Positions 44,245 through 53,729 are shown, numbered from the stretch's first letter. The stretch is DNA of 64,000 nucleotides from Bacteroidetes bacterium GWF2_33_16 (GCA_001768565.1 MEOE01000011.1:76567-140566); one strand, 5' to 3'. The notes: generated by a model not told the origin, from the sequence alone. Made by a program: numbers and translations.

Positions 44245-45072
44245 ATGATTAAAAAGATATTAACAGCGGAACCTGTAATTGAAGGAGCAGGGGTAAAGCT
44301 AAAACGTGTTTTTGGATTTTACGAAAAAGGAGAACTCGACCCATTTTTATTGCTCGATCATTTTGGATCACCGCGACCCGAAGATTATATGCAAGGTTTT
44401 CCATGGCACCCGCATCGTGGAATGGAAACTGTAACCTATATGCTTGAAGGATCAGTTGAGCATGGTGATAGTTTAGGTAATAAAGGGATAATTAATAATG
44501 GGGATGTTCAATGGATGACTGCCGGAAGTGGAATTATTCATCAGGAAATGCCGTTGAAATATAATGGCGAAATGCAAGGTTTTCAGCTTTGGGTAAATCT
44601 ACCTAAAAAATTGAAAATGACTGCACCAAAGTACCGCGATATAACTGCTGATCAAATTCCTTTAATTACTATAAATGAGAATGCTAATATAAAAGTTATA
44701 TCGGGGAATTATAAAAATACAAAAGGAGCTGTTACAGATTTAGGTATAGATATTATATTTCTTGATGTAAATATTCTTAATAGTGATTCTTTTACTTATC
44801 ATGATAACCCTGAATATACTTTATTTGCTTATGTATATGATGGTGAAGCACAATTTGACGAAACCAAGCAAATAATTAAGAAGAATCAGTTGGTTCTTTT
44901 TGAACCTGGAAATGAATTAGTAGTAACAGCAAATAAATCAGTTAAGTTCCTTTTAATTGGGGGTAAATCTTTAAATGACCCAATTGCCTGGCAGGGACCA
45001 ATTGTAATGAATACCCCGGAAGAACTTCATCTGGCTTTCGAAGAATTTAGAAATGGTACATTTATAAAGTAG
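44245..45072 (+). CDS. Pirin family protein
   Basis: The 275-residue bicupin has the pirin metal-site motifs: FPWHPHRGMETVTY (two His of the iron site) and SGIIHQEMP (His and Glu). The opening DPFLLLDHFGSPRPEDY is also diagnostic. Many bacterial pirins have quercetin 2,3-dioxygenase activity or regulate central enzymes; the role here is unknown. It is cytosolic. Co-transcription with the upstream amidohydrolase is likely from the 7-bp gap. Confidence 0.95.
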   Translation: MIKKILTAEPVIEGAGVKLKRVFGFYEKGELDPFLLLDHFGSPRPEDYMQGFPWHPHRGMETVTYMLEGSVEHGDSLGNKGIINNGDVQWMTAGSGIIHQEMPLKYNGEMQGFQLWVNLPKKLKMTAPKYRDITADQIPLITINENANIKVISGNYKNTKGAVTDLGIDIIFLDVNILNSDSFTYHDNPEYTLFAYVYDGEAQFDETKQIIKKNQLVLFEPGNELVVTANKSVKFLLIGGKSLNDPIAWQGPIVMNTPEELHLAFEEFRNGTFIK

Positions 45073-45082
45073 AATATTGATT

Positions 45083-45110
45083 AAACAGCCATATTAATAT
45101 GGCTGTTTTT
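45083..45110. terminator. Bidirectional terminator, perfect palindrome
   Basis: AAACAGCCATATT and AATATGGCTGTTT are exactly complementary and directly adjoining, with T residues following on the plus strand. It ends at the stop codon of the convergent 4Fe-4S gene, so it can serve both. Confidence 0.88.
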
Positions 45111-46381
45111 TAATAGTTATGTTTCTTAATAAAATTCTCCAAATATCTTGATTTAACTTGTTTACTGGCCATTACTTGCTTAAAAGGTGGTAACTTAAGA
45201 ATAACACCTAATACTGCAGCCATTGCACGATGATTCCATAAAACCTGATTGTCAAAAAGGAGATTTTGAAATTTTCCTCGTTCTATAGCCATTACCACTG
45301 CTTTATGAGTTCCGTTTAATGGGGTTAAAACTCGTTCAGATCTTGATTTTAGAAATATGCCATTTCTATTGCAAACACGAACACAAATTCCACACCCCAA
45401 ACATAAATTCTCAGCGATCACTGCAAGTTTTTGATTTGTGTTTTCATCAAATTCTATGCATATAGCATTTACCGGACATTTTATTGCGCATAAACTACAC
45501 CCATTGCAGGTTTTAGAATCAATTTCGGGAATAAAGTTGCTTGTATGTATTGGATTTAATATGGCAAATCGTTTGGCAGCTAATAGTGCTTCACAGCAAC
45601 ATCCACAACAGTTGCAGATAAAGCTTACATCTTCTCTGACATTTTCTCCAAACTGAACCAGATTATAATCGTAGGCTTTATTTAATAAATCAAGACATTC
45701 ATTTTTATCAATTGTTCTCGCATGTCCATGCCTGGTTAATGATTTGGCAACATTATTAAATGTCATACAAATATCCATTGGGGCATTGCAGGCTTTTCCT
45801 ATATGTTCCATCTTGTGTCGGCAATAACACATTCCTACACCTATATGACTAGCAGTATTAATTATTTCAGAGGCTCTTTCATAATCCAAAACATGAATTG
45901 CATTATCATTTGATAAAACAGATTCGTTCACAAATACTCTTCCTAACCGTGTTTCTCCCAATGTGAATAGGCTTTTAATAAAATCTTCTTCAACATTCAT
46001 ATACTCATAAAAAAGCTCACTCAATACTTTTTGGTCAATATCTTGTCTGACGCGCATCAGAGAAAATTCAAAGAATCCAGCCATAGGAGGAGGGAGTACA
46101 TATTGCATTTCTCCATTTTGTTCAATATCCAACAGAATAGCACGACTGGCTAGATTGTCAAGAATATTTTGTGTCGCTGTTAGATTTAGTTTCCAGATTT
46201 TACTTGCCTTTTGAACATTAAAAGGTTTTATAGGAAGAAGAGCAACCAATTCTGCTTCCTTTTCGCTAAAAAGCATTTTCAGGATTTTAAAAAGTAATTC
46301 CGAAGGGGTTGCCCCTTGAGGAAACCTATTTAACCTGTAAGAAAGTTTTTGATATGATGATTTTAGAGTGTGATGTGCCAT
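45110..46381 (-). CDS. Cysteine-rich 4Fe-4S protein with two ferredoxin motifs
   Basis: The 423-residue cytosolic protein starts with a helical, winged-helix-like region (about 25-110). It then carries three cysteine groups: CYCRHKMEHIGKACN with a following CM (about 185-205), ICNCCGCCC (about 255-263) and two classical CxxCxxCxxxC clusters, CNGCSLCAIKCP and CLGCGICVRVC. The ferredoxin domain should hold two 4Fe-4S centres; the upstream cysteine clusters could bind another cofactor. Related proteins occur in anaerobes with no assigned reaction. An electron-transfer or redox-sensing role is inferred. Confidence 0.82.
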   Translation of the reverse strand: MAHHTLKSSYQKLSYRLNRFPQGATPSELLFKILKMLFSEKEAELVALLPIKPFNVQKASKIWKLNLTATQNILDNLASRAILLDIEQNGEMQYVLPPPMAGFFEFSLMRVRQDIDQKVLSELFYEYMNVEEDFIKSLFTLGETRLGRVFVNESVLSNDNAIHVLDYERASEIINTASHIGVGMCYCRHKMEHIGKACNAPMDICMTFNNVAKSLTRHGHARTIDKNECLDLLNKAYDYNLVQFGENVREDVSFICNCCGCCCEALLAAKRFAILNPIHTSNFIPEIDSKTCNGCSLCAIKCPVNAICIEFDENTNQKLAVIAENLCLGCGICVRVCNRNGIFLKSRSERVLTPLNGTHKAVVMAIERGKFQNLLFDNQVLWNHRAMAAVLGVILKLPPFKQVMASKQVKSRYLENFIKKHNY

Positions 46382-46471
46382 TTAGGTCTAATTTAGAAAC
46401 TCAATATACAAATTTTATTTTTATTGTATTTTAATTCCATGCACATATTAAAATATATTCACCCAATTTTA

Positions 46472-46479
46472 TACTTTTG
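46472..46479 (+). promoter_or_regulatory. -7 promoter box for prfC
   Basis: TACTTTTG matches TAnnTTTG, 26 bp before the ATG at 46506. The -33 region lacks TTG. Confidence 0.45.
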
Positions 46480-46505
46480 CAAATCACTTTTTTAGGGTAA
46501 TTATT

Positions 46506-48086
46506 ATGGGATTCAAAGAGGAAATTTTGCGCAGAAGGACATTTGGAATTATTAGTCACCCCGACGCAGGGAAAACAACACTTACCGAGAAATTATTATT
46601 ATTTGGTGGAGCCATTCATATTGCTGGAGCTGTAAAAAGCAATAAAATAAAGAAAACAGCAACATCCGATTTTATGGAGATTGAGCGCCAGCGTGGAATT
46701 TCTGTTGCTACATCGGTAATGGCATTCGAGTATAAAGATCGAAAAATAAATATCCTAGATACTCCTGGGCACCAGGATTTTGCCGAAGATACATTTCGTA
46801 CTCTAACTGCTGTTGATAGTGTTATTATTGTTATTGATTCGGCCAAAGGAGTTGAACCACAAACACGCAAATTAATGGAAATTTGTCGAATGCGACACAC
46901 ACCTGTTATGGTTTTTATTAATAAGCTCGATCGTAATGGTAAAAATCCATTTGAACTACTTGATGAAATTGAAAAAGAACTTAAAATAAGTGTTCGCCCT
47001 TTAAGTTGGCCAATAAGCAATGGTAGTACTTTTAAAGGCGTTTATAATATTTATGAAGAAAAACTTAACTTATTTCGTGGAGAATCGAAACAGACTATAG
47101 AAGAATTTATTGAGTTTAAAGATATTCAAAGCCCGGAACTTGAAAATTATATTGGAGAAAAATACTCAACCATTTTGCGTGAAGAATTGGAACTTATTAC
47201 AGAAGTTTACCCAGAATTTGAAATTGAATCATATCTGCAAGGACATTTAGCTCCTGTATTTTTTGGTAGTGCTTTAAATAACTTTGGTGTTCAGGAATTA
47301 TTGGATTGTTTTATAGAGATAGCTCCGCATCCAAGAAGTGTTACAGCAGAAGAAAGAGTTGTTGATCCGTTTGAGAAAAAGTTTTCAGGATTTGTATTTA
47401 AAATTCATGCTAATATGGATCCGAACCATCGCGACAGAATTGCTTTTGTGAAAATATGTTCAGGCACATTTTTGCGTAATACTAATTACCTACATGTGCG
47501 TGCTGGTAAAAATATGAAGTTTGCTACACCTACTGCTTTTATGGCCGATAAGAAATCGATTATTGATGAAGCTTTTCCTGGTGATATAGTTGGTATTCAC
47601 GATACAGGGAATTTCAAAATAGGCGATACCCTTACTGAAGGAGAAAATATACATTATAAAGGATTACCAAGTTTTTCTCCAGAAATGTTTCGATATGTAG
47701 AAAATGCTGATCCGATGAAATACAAGCAACTTGCAAAAGGATTAGATCAACTAATGGACGAAGGTGTTGCCCAGTTATTTACTAATAAGTTTAACGGACG
47801 AAAAATTATAGGAACAGTTGGCCAACTTCAGTTTGATGTAATTCAATTTCGTTTAGAACACGAATATGGAGCAAAATGCCGCTATGAATCTATACATTTA
47901 TACAAAGCTTGTTGGATGGAAAGTACCGACAAGGCACAGTTAGATGATTTTCGTAAAAGAAAATACAATGCTATTGCTGATGATAAATATGGTCGTGAAG
48001 TATTTTTGGCCGAATCATCATACGCCTTGCAAATGGCGCAGGAAAAATTTGATAAAATAAAATTCCATTTTACTTCCGAATTTTAA
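46506..48086 (+). CDS. prfC: Peptide chain release factor 3 (RF3)
   Basis: The 526-residue GTPase matches RF3 length and motifs: G1 [14 protein letters not shown] (about 18-31), the switch region [12 protein letters not shown]3 [13 protein letters not shown]4 [10 protein letters not shown], and late RF3-specific stretches such as [20 protein letters not shown]. It recycles RF1/RF2 from terminated ribosomes using GTP. It is cytosolic and monocistronic, with its own -7 promoter box. Confidence 0.97.
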   Translation: MGFKEEILRRRTFGIISHPDAGKTTLTEKLLLFGGAIHIAGAVKSNKIKKTATSDFMEIERQRGISVATSVMAFEYKDRKINILDTPGHQDFAEDTFRTLTAVDSVIIVIDSAKGVEPQTRKLMEICRMRHTPVMVFINKLDRNGKNPFELLDEIEKELKISVRPLSWPISNGSTFKGVYNIYEEKLNLFRGESKQTIEEFIEFKDIQSPELENYIGEKYSTILREELELITEVYPEFEIESYLQGHLAPVFFGSALNNFGVQELLDCFIEIAPHPRSVTAEERVVDPFEKKFSGFVFKIHANMDPNHRDRIAFVKICSGTFLRNTNYLHVRAGKNMKFATPTAFMADKKSIIDEAFPGDIVGIHDTGNFKIGDTLTEGENIHYKGLPSFSPEMFRYVENADPMKYKQLAKGLDQLMDEGVAQLFTNKFNGRKIIGTVGQLQFDVIQFRLEHEYGAKCRYESIHLYKACWMESTDKAQLDDFRKRKYNAIADDKYGREVFLAESSYALQMAQEKFDKIKFHFTSEF

Positions 48087-48112
48087 TTGCCAATTAAACC
48101 TTTATACTATTC

Positions 48113-48157
48113 AATAGTCTCTATTGTGAAGTTTTCTGAATAGAATCTATTGTGAAA
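48113..48157. repeat. Two direct copies of an inverted-repeat element, AATAG-NNN-CTATTGTGAA
   Basis: The first copy, CAATAG-TCT-CTATTG followed by TGAA, spans 48113-48131. The second, AATAG-AAT-CTATTGTGAA, spans 48140-48157. They are 26 bp apart, just after prfC and about 100 bp before the next promoter box. This could be a pair of operator sites or weak 3' hairpins. Confidence 0.5.
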
Positions 48158-48255
48158 ATGTAATTCATTTATTAACAGTATGTTATTTTTTTTCGCATAT
48201 TGATAAACAATAAAAAAAGAATTTCGTATAAAGGTATTATTATCACTAAATGAAT

Positions 48256-48263
48256 TAACTTTG
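48256..48263 (+). promoter_or_regulatory. -7 promoter box upstream of the barrel/MORN gene pair
   Basis: TAACTTTG matches TAnnTTTG, but no -33 box is at the right distance. It would give a leader of about 95 bases before the ATG at 48366. Confidence 0.35.
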
Positions 48264-48365
48264 CTTTGTATAAATGTTATAGATTCTTAATAATAATATT
48301 TAAAATAGTAAAATAAAAATAAGTTTAAGTCAATAGCATTTCTAAAGGGGGAAAGTATAATCATT

Positions 48366-49022
48366 ATGTTAAGAACAAATAACAAAGTTTTTCGAAACTA
48401 TTATTCACGAATAATTAAATTCTCTATTATTATTCTTTTGGTATTAATGTGTTTACCAAAAGCATATTCATTCGATTTAAATAATAATAGATTAGGTATT
48501 ACCTTTGTTCCTTTAGTAAGTAAATGCTACCTTTTTGATAATTCATTCCACGAAGATTATAATTTTGAAGGTCAATCAGGATATATGCTTGGATTTAAAT
48601 ATCTGAGAATTATAAATGATAAAATTCGAATTGAGACTGGACTGCATTATTCTGAATTATATATTTATTTAGGTGAAGATGTTAAATTAGATAATTTTTA
48701 TCAATCCAGAAGAGAACAGCGTAATATAATTTCATTTCCAATAGCAGTGGAGAGAGGTTTCAAATACGATTTTTTTATTACTGCCGGTGCTCAAATTGAT
48801 TTTGAATTAAATACATGGACTAAACTAAAAATGGATGATCAGAAAGGTATAGGTTTGTTATTCAGCATAGGAAAGACTTTCCATATTTCAGAAAATGTAT
48901 ATTTCTCAGTAGCTCCAAATATAAAAATGCATTCAGTTATTCCATTTGATAGAGAAAGCAACCACCAGAGGTTATTTGACTATGGTATTAAGTTAGATAT
49001 TACCTACGGATTTTTAAGATAA
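48366..49022 (+). CDS. Secreted beta-barrel-like protein of unknown function
   Basis: The 218-residue protein has an N-terminal signal (IIKFSIIILLVLMCLPKAYS, with a rather long polar front). The mature part has alternating strands (LGFKYLRIINDKIRIETGLH, IGLLFSIGKTFHISENVYFS) and ends LFDYGIKLDITYGFLR, consistent with a small outer-membrane barrel. No family is recognised. The MORN-repeat gene starts 31 bp downstream and is probably co-transcribed. Confidence 0.7.
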   Translation: MLRTNNKVFRNYYSRIIKFSIIILLVLMCLPKAYSFDLNNNRLGITFVPLVSKCYLFDNSFHEDYNFEGQSGYMLGFKYLRIINDKIRIETGLHYSELYIYLGEDVKLDNFYQSRREQRNIISFPIAVERGFKYDFFITAGAQIDFELNTWTKLKMDDQKGIGLLFSIGKTFHISENVYFSVAPNIKMHSVIPFDRESNHQRLFDYGIKLDITYGFLR

Positions 49023-49053
49023 GTTTATATAAAACAAACTAAAAAAAAGAAAA

Positions 49054-49815
49054 ATGAGAAAAAGCTTTGTTTTTATTTCAATTATTGCGTTAAATATTTT
49101 ATTCGTATTTAATTCATTTGCACAAGGAGAAATAACATGTAAGGTGCTAAAGTCTGAAATTGCTAAATCATATACAGGTGAGTGCAAAAAAGGGTATGCT
49201 CATGGCAAAGGAATAGCAAAAGGTATTGATGAATATGATGGTTATTTTAAAAAGGGAATTCCTCATGGTCTTGGTAAATATACATGGCATAATGGCGATG
49301 TTTACGAAGGTAATTTTAAAAATGGCTTACAATCTGGTTATGGGAAATATACCTGGGCCAATGGAGATGTTTATGAGGGTGCATGGTTATTAGGAGTAAA
49401 GAATGGTAACGGAAAAATTGTCACTAGTAAAGGTATAACTCAAACTGGAAAATGGTATAAAGATATATATACTGGTGATGCACAGGCAACAGAAGCACCT
49501 TATAAGATACTTAGTAAAAGGAATGTTAGAACTATTAGAATTTCTGAAAAAACAAACTCTGCAACAAATAATATTGAAATAGTTTTTAAAAGAGAAGGAA
49601 GAACTTATCATGAAATGGAAAATTTGTCATTAATAGGTAGTTCTGGTACTATAATTAATTCATCATCTTATACAGCTTACGAATCATTTATTGCTCCTTT
49701 TAAGGGCAAAATAATGTTTACAGCTCCAGATGATTTTTACAGATCTACTTACCAGTGTGAGTTTACATTCGAAATTACAAAACAAGGATCGTGGCTAATT
49801 GAAATAGTATTTTAA
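49054..49815 (+). CDS. Secreted MORN-repeat protein
   Basis: The 253-residue protein has a signal peptide (RKSFVFISIIALNILFVFNS). About five MORN repeats follow (residues about 40-125), for example YDGYFKKGIPHGLGKYTW, YEGNFKNGLQSGYGKYTW and YEGAWLLGVKNGNGKIV. The C-terminal half is a beta-rich domain without a name I recognise, ending WLIEIVF. MORN repeats form rigid beta-hairpin arrays, usually protein or lipid binding. A strong terminator follows. Confidence 0.92.
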   Translation: MRKSFVFISIIALNILFVFNSFAQGEITCKVLKSEIAKSYTGECKKGYAHGKGIAKGIDEYDGYFKKGIPHGLGKYTWHNGDVYEGNFKNGLQSGYGKYTWANGDVYEGAWLLGVKNGNGKIVTSKGITQTGKWYKDIYTGDAQATEAPYKILSKRNVRTIRISEKTNSATNNIEIVFKREGRTYHEMENLSLIGSSGTIINSSSYTAYESFIAPFKGKIMFTAPDDFYRSTYQCEFTFEITKQGSWLIEIVF

Positions 49816-49835
49816 TGGCCTAACATTAAAAAGAA

Positions 49836-49880
49836 AATGCATCAAAAAGCCAGAGATTTTTTTCTTTGGCTTTTTGCATT
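49836..49880 (+). terminator. Intrinsic terminator after the MORN gene
   Basis: AATGCA with AAAAAGCCA (49836-49852) pairs with TGGCTTTTT and TGCATT (49867-49880), with a small bulge and a T-rich loop. The internal T run follows the main stem. Confidence 0.8.
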
Positions 49881-50067
49881 ATATAAATTTATTACTCGTA
49901 TTACGAGCAATAACAGCGCACGTTAAATATTTAGTTAAACTTTTCTTGTATTGGTTTTAAATTAAATATGACCAATTGATCATTTCTGTTTAATTAAAAA
50001 AGAAAAATACTATTAAACCTTTTAAAGACCTTAAAGTCTTTAATTAGTAATTATAAATATCGATAAA

Positions 50068-52512
50068 GTGAAGAAGGTACTAATTTATTGGGCATTTTTA
50101 CAAATAGTAACGTTAAATGTTTATTCTCAAGCAAATAACAAGAAAATTATTTCTGCTATCAAGATTACAGATCATATAAAGATTGATGGTGTATTAGATG
50201 ATAATAGTTGGAGTAATGCAGTAATTGCAAAAGATTTTATTCAACACGAACCATTTAATGGGACGCTTCCAACTCATCCATCCGAAATTAAGATAGTATA
50301 TGATAATTATGCAATATATATTGGTGCAATATTATATGATTCATCTCCAGATTCAATTCTGCGCGAACTCTCATTACGAGACAAGTTTGATGATGCGAAT
50401 GCTGATTTATTTGCCATATTGATCAATCCTTTTGATGATGGGATAAACGGATTTGAGTTTATGGTATCTGCCGCAGGTGTTCAGTCAGATGGTAAACACA
50501 CCGGTGGTGATGGTGATCCCAGTTGGGATGGAGTTTGGGAAAGTGCAGCAAAACTAACTGATAAAGGTTGGGTGGCAGAAATGAAAATTCCATATTCTGC
50601 ACTTCGCTTTCCGGATAAAAATATTCAAACCTGGGGTATAAATTTCTTCAGAAATGTAAGACGCTATCGTGAATGGAGTTCGTGGAATTTTGTTGATAAC
50701 AATGCGCAGGAAATAATTAGTCAATCTGGACAACTTACTGACATACGTGAAATTGAGCCACCATTGCGTCTTTCAGTTACTCCATATGTATCAGCCTACT
50801 TAGAAAATAATGCCGATGGAGAATGGGGGAATAACTTTAATGCCGGTATGGATTTAAAATGGGGTATAAATCAGAGTTTTACTCTCGATATGATTCTTAT
50901 TCCTGATTTTGGACAAGTGAAATCTGATGATCAGGTTCTAAATCTTTCTCCATATGAAATAATGTACAATGAAAATCGTGCATTTTTTACTGAAGGTACC
51001 GAATTATTTAATAAAGCAGGTATTTTCTATTCGCGCAGAATAGGATCAAAACCAAAGTTCATATCAGAACTTAATTATAATATTGATTCTACAGAGATTG
51101 TTATTGAAAATCCAATAGAGACTAAATTAATAAATGCTACAAAGATATCGGGTCGTACAAATAGCGGACTAGGAATAGGTTTTTTTAATGCAATGACTGG
51201 CGCAGTTGAAGCTATTGTTAAAGATACTATTACCGGTAGTAAAAGAAATTATCAGACACAAGGTTTTTCAAATTATAATATGATTGTACTTGATCAAAGT
51301 TTGAAAAATAATTCTTATGTAAGTTTTGTAAATACGAATGTTATATACGATAATCATAATTATTCAGCTAATGTTACCGGAACAGAATTTCTTTTACGAA
51401 ACAAGGAAAATACATATCAGGTTTTAACAAAAGGAACCTTGAGCCAAATTTATACCGATTCAAATACATTCGGACATGCATATTTTTTACAGTTTTCAAA
51501 AATTAAAGGACAGTTTTTATTTGAGTTAAACCACAACACCGAATCGGATACCTATGATCCAAATGATTTTGGTTTTTTGCAAAGTAATAATGAATCTAGT
51601 TGGAGTACAGAAATTGAATATAACATTAACAAACCATTTTGGAAAGTTCTAAACTGGAAAAACGAACTTGAAATAGTTTATAAAAGCTTATATCAACCAA
51701 GAAAATTTACTGATTTTGTTATTAACCTTTCAACCCATACAACTTTTGCTAAAAGATATATAAGTACACGCCTTGAAATGGGGCTATACCCATTTGAAAA
51801 TCATGATTATCGTGAACCAAGGGTTAATGGTTTTGAATGGATGTTTAAACGACCAAGATATGGTTTTTTAGAAGGTATGATATCAACAGATTATAGAAAA
51901 ATGTTTGCTGTTGATTTTATGCCAGGAGCATGGAAAGCTTTTGATTATGATAGATATGGATATTGGTTCTATTTAAGTCCTCGGGTAAGAATTAATGATA
52001 AATGGCAAATAATTTACTCGCTTAATCTAAATAATGATTTTAATTCATTCGGGCATGTTGATCACTATGATGTTTCAGAAAACAATGCAGCTATTTTCTT
52101 CGGAAAAAGAGATCAATTAACAATATCGAATACTTTAAATACAGGATTTATTTTTAACAATAAATCATCGCTGAGCTTAAGAGTTCGTCATTACTGGAGT
52201 AGAGTTGAATACGATGATTATTACCAGTTACTTAAGAGTGGGTACTTATCAAAACCTATTGATTATGATACATATGGTAACGATTTTGATGCAAACTACA
52301 ATGCCTTTACCATTGATTTACAGTATTTATGGCGTTTTGCTCCAGGTAGCGAATTGTCGATAGTATGGAAAAATGCAATAAATACGCATAGTAACAGTAT
52401 TGTAAATAATTTCTGGGAGAATTTTGATAACACTATCAATGCTGATCAAATTAATAGTATTTCGTTTAAACTATTATATTATTTAGATTATCAGTATTTA
52501 AAAAGAAAGTAG
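50068..52512 (+). CDS. DUF5916 outer-membrane protein with CBM9-like N-terminal domain, GTG start
   Basis: The start is GTG, opening the signal peptide KKVLIYWAFLQIVTLNVYS. The 814 residues comprise an N-terminal carbohydrate-binding family 9-like domain (about 30-220: KIDGVLDDNSWSNAVIAKDF, GWVAEMKIPYSALRF). A DUF5916 domain then fills the rest (DMILIPDFGQVKSDDQVLNL, NENRAFFTEGTELFNKAGI), with a C-terminal barrel-like series of strands. It ends convergently 7 bp from the acyltransferase gene. Members are envelope proteins of Bacteroidota; sugar or glycan binding is inferred from the CBM9 part. Confidence 0.92.
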   Translation: MKKVLIYWAFLQIVTLNVYSQANNKKIISAIKITDHIKIDGVLDDNSWSNAVIAKDFIQHEPFNGTLPTHPSEIKIVYDNYAIYIGAILYDSSPDSILRELSLRDKFDDANADLFAILINPFDDGINGFEFMVSAAGVQSDGKHTGGDGDPSWDGVWESAAKLTDKGWVAEMKIPYSALRFPDKNIQTWGINFFRNVRRYREWSSWNFVDNNAQEIISQSGQLTDIREIEPPLRLSVTPYVSAYLENNADGEWGNNFNAGMDLKWGINQSFTLDMILIPDFGQVKSDDQVLNLSPYEIMYNENRAFFTEGTELFNKAGIFYSRRIGSKPKFISELNYNIDSTEIVIENPIETKLINATKISGRTNSGLGIGFFNAMTGAVEAIVKDTITGSKRNYQTQGFSNYNMIVLDQSLKNNSYVSFVNTNVIYDNHNYSANVTGTEFLLRNKENTYQVLTKGTLSQIYTDSNTFGHAYFLQFSKIKGQFLFELNHNTESDTYDPNDFGFLQSNNESSWSTEIEYNINKPFWKVLNWKNELEIVYKSLYQPRKFTDFVINLSTHTTFAKRYISTRLEMGLYPFENHDYREPRVNGFEWMFKRPRYGFLEGMISTDYRKMFAVDFMPGAWKAFDYDRYGYWFYLSPRVRINDKWQIIYSLNLNNDFNSFGHVDHYDVSENNAAIFFGKRDQLTISNTLNTGFIFNNKSSLSLRVRHYWSRVEYDDYYQLLKSGYLSKPIDYDTYGNDFDANYNAFTIDLQYLWRFAPGSELSIVWKNAINTHSNSIVNNFWENFDNTINADQINSISFKLLYYLDYQYLKRK

Positions 52513-52519
52513 GATTGGA

Positions 52520-53317
52520 TTACTCTTTATTCCAGGTTTCAAGGTTTTCGGAAATAAAATCAATAATTTTTTTTTGTTGTTCTTTTCCGGAGCCCTCAAT
52601 GGATATAGGTTCTCCAAATTTGATATGAATTTTATTTTTACGATTAATTTTCCCAAAATCTTTCATTATTTTACCGTTACCCCAAAAATCAGTTTTAAGT
52701 GCTATAGGGAATATTTTAACTCCTGCCATAGAAGCTAATTTTACCCCAAGAGAATTAAATTCTTCAGGTTTAAAGATATCGCGTCGTCCACCTTGAGGAA
52801 ATATCACAACTGAGGTATTGTTCTTTAAAAATTCTTTTCCCTGATTCAATACAGATATTAAATCTTCTCTTGAGTTAGTTCTTCCTACGGTTATCGGATT
52901 ACGCGCTCGCATAATAACACCAAATAAAAAATGACGAGCTAAACTTTCTTTTACTACAAAAGTAACCTCCATAAACGGAGCAATTAGTGCCGGAAAAATC
53001 ATCGATTCCATGGCACTCATATGGTTACTGACAATTACTACAGGCTCTTTAATGCTTTTTAAATTATTTATTCCTTCAATTTCGAACTGCCCTCCACAAT
53101 CCTCAATAAGCTTTATAACTTTGTATGAAGATAAAGCCCAGTTTGCTCTATTGTACTGACCTTTTTTAGCAACTTTTCTATTACGAAAGAGTATTTGCAA
53201 ATATTTTATAACAAAATACAATTTTGTATTTAACGAAAGTTTATCAAGTAAGCATCTTGAATTTTCTTTAGTAAGATATATATCTTCAGCAAAAAGGTTT
53301 TTTTTTATTCTATCCAT
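52520..53317 (-). CDS. 1-acyl-sn-glycerol-3-phosphate acyltransferase-like protein (PlsC family)
   Basis: The 265-residue protein has the PlsC motifs in order: motif I SNHMSAMES, with His99 and Glu104 (the usual HxxxxD is HxxxxE here), a motif II region ARNPITVGRTNSRED, and motif III VVIFPQGGRRDIF in place of the more common FPEGTRS. Few hydrophobic segments precede motif I, so it is peripherally membrane-bound. It should transfer acyl chains to lysophosphatidic acid or a related acceptor such as an aminolipid; the changed motifs leave the acceptor open. Confidence 0.87.
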   Translation of the reverse strand: MDRIKKNLFAEDIYLTKENSRCLLDKLSLNTKLYFVIKYLQILFRNRKVAKKGQYNRANWALSSYKVIKLIEDCGGQFEIEGINNLKSIKEPVVIVSNHMSAMESMIFPALIAPFMEVTFVVKESLARHFLFGVIMRARNPITVGRTNSREDLISVLNQGKEFLKNNTSVVIFPQGGRRDIFKPEEFNSLGVKLASMAGVKIFPIALKTDFWGNGKIMKDFGKINRKNKIHIKFGEPISIEGSGKEQQKKIIDFISENLETWNKE

Positions 53318-53363
53318 ACATTTAAAATTATGTAAATATAAAGCATAGTATTTAAAATAAAAA

Positions 53364-53389
53364 AAGCCCCAATTGAAGTAGGGGCTTTC
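53364..53389 (-). terminator. Minus-strand terminator with no intact gene in front of it
   Basis: AAAGCCCC and GGGGCTTT form an 8-bp stem. The T tail lies on the minus-strand side (from the A run at 53358-53366), so it acts on transcripts coming from the right. The only coding signal in that direction is the short T9SS-domain remnant. Confidence 0.8.
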
Positions 53390-53410
53390 AAAAAAAATAC
53401 GTGAATTATT

Positions 53411-53500
53411 TTACAATACTAAGTATTTGAGTTGTGTAATACTATTGTTACTTACTTTAACATAGTATAAACCATTCTTTAGATTTGCAACTTGATAGGC
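53411..53500 (-). pseudogene. Remnant of a T9SS cargo C-terminal sorting domain
   Basis: The minus strand encodes 29 residues ending at a stop codon (53413-53411): AYQVANLKNGLYYVKV then SNNSITQLKYLVL. This matches the last part of type A T9SS sorting domains (v-x-x-L-x-x-G-x-Y-x-v-x-v ... k-x-x-v). The frame stays open to about 53579, but there it encodes a hydrophobic stretch unlike a sorting domain, with no proper start or cargo. A terminator sits 22 bp past the stop, as at a real gene end. The body of the gene appears deleted. Confidence 0.68.
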
Positions 53501-53729
53501 GAACCCCACAATAAATAGCAAGATTACTAAAATACTAATATCGAATTTACTGATTAATGATAATAATAAATTGATTAACTATATATTAGGCTATTGAAAA
53601 AAAATGTAAAACTGTTAAGTCCCTTTATTTATTAAATTAAAAAATTGGCAAAAATGTTTTGAATAGTTTTATAATTAAAAAAAAGGACTAGTTTTAGTCA
53701 TCTATTAAAAAATTAAATATTTATAAAAA
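53501..53729. other. Gene-free spacer right of the remnant
   Basis: The 412-bp interval between the acyltransferase and barrel genes holds the terminator and T9SS remnant at its left and this AT-rich segment at its right. I see no ORF, RNA gene or clear two-box promoter here. A promoter for the gene starting at 53730 is presumably present but not recognisable. Confidence 0.5.

Noticed and set aside
46616..47020. Minus-strand ORF of 134 codons
   Set aside because: It is the antisense shadow of the conserved GTPase part of prfC.
53411..53579. Small membrane protein gene read through the T9SS remnant frame
   Set aside because: The frame has no reasonable start, and the hydrophobic stretch does not match any companion gene.
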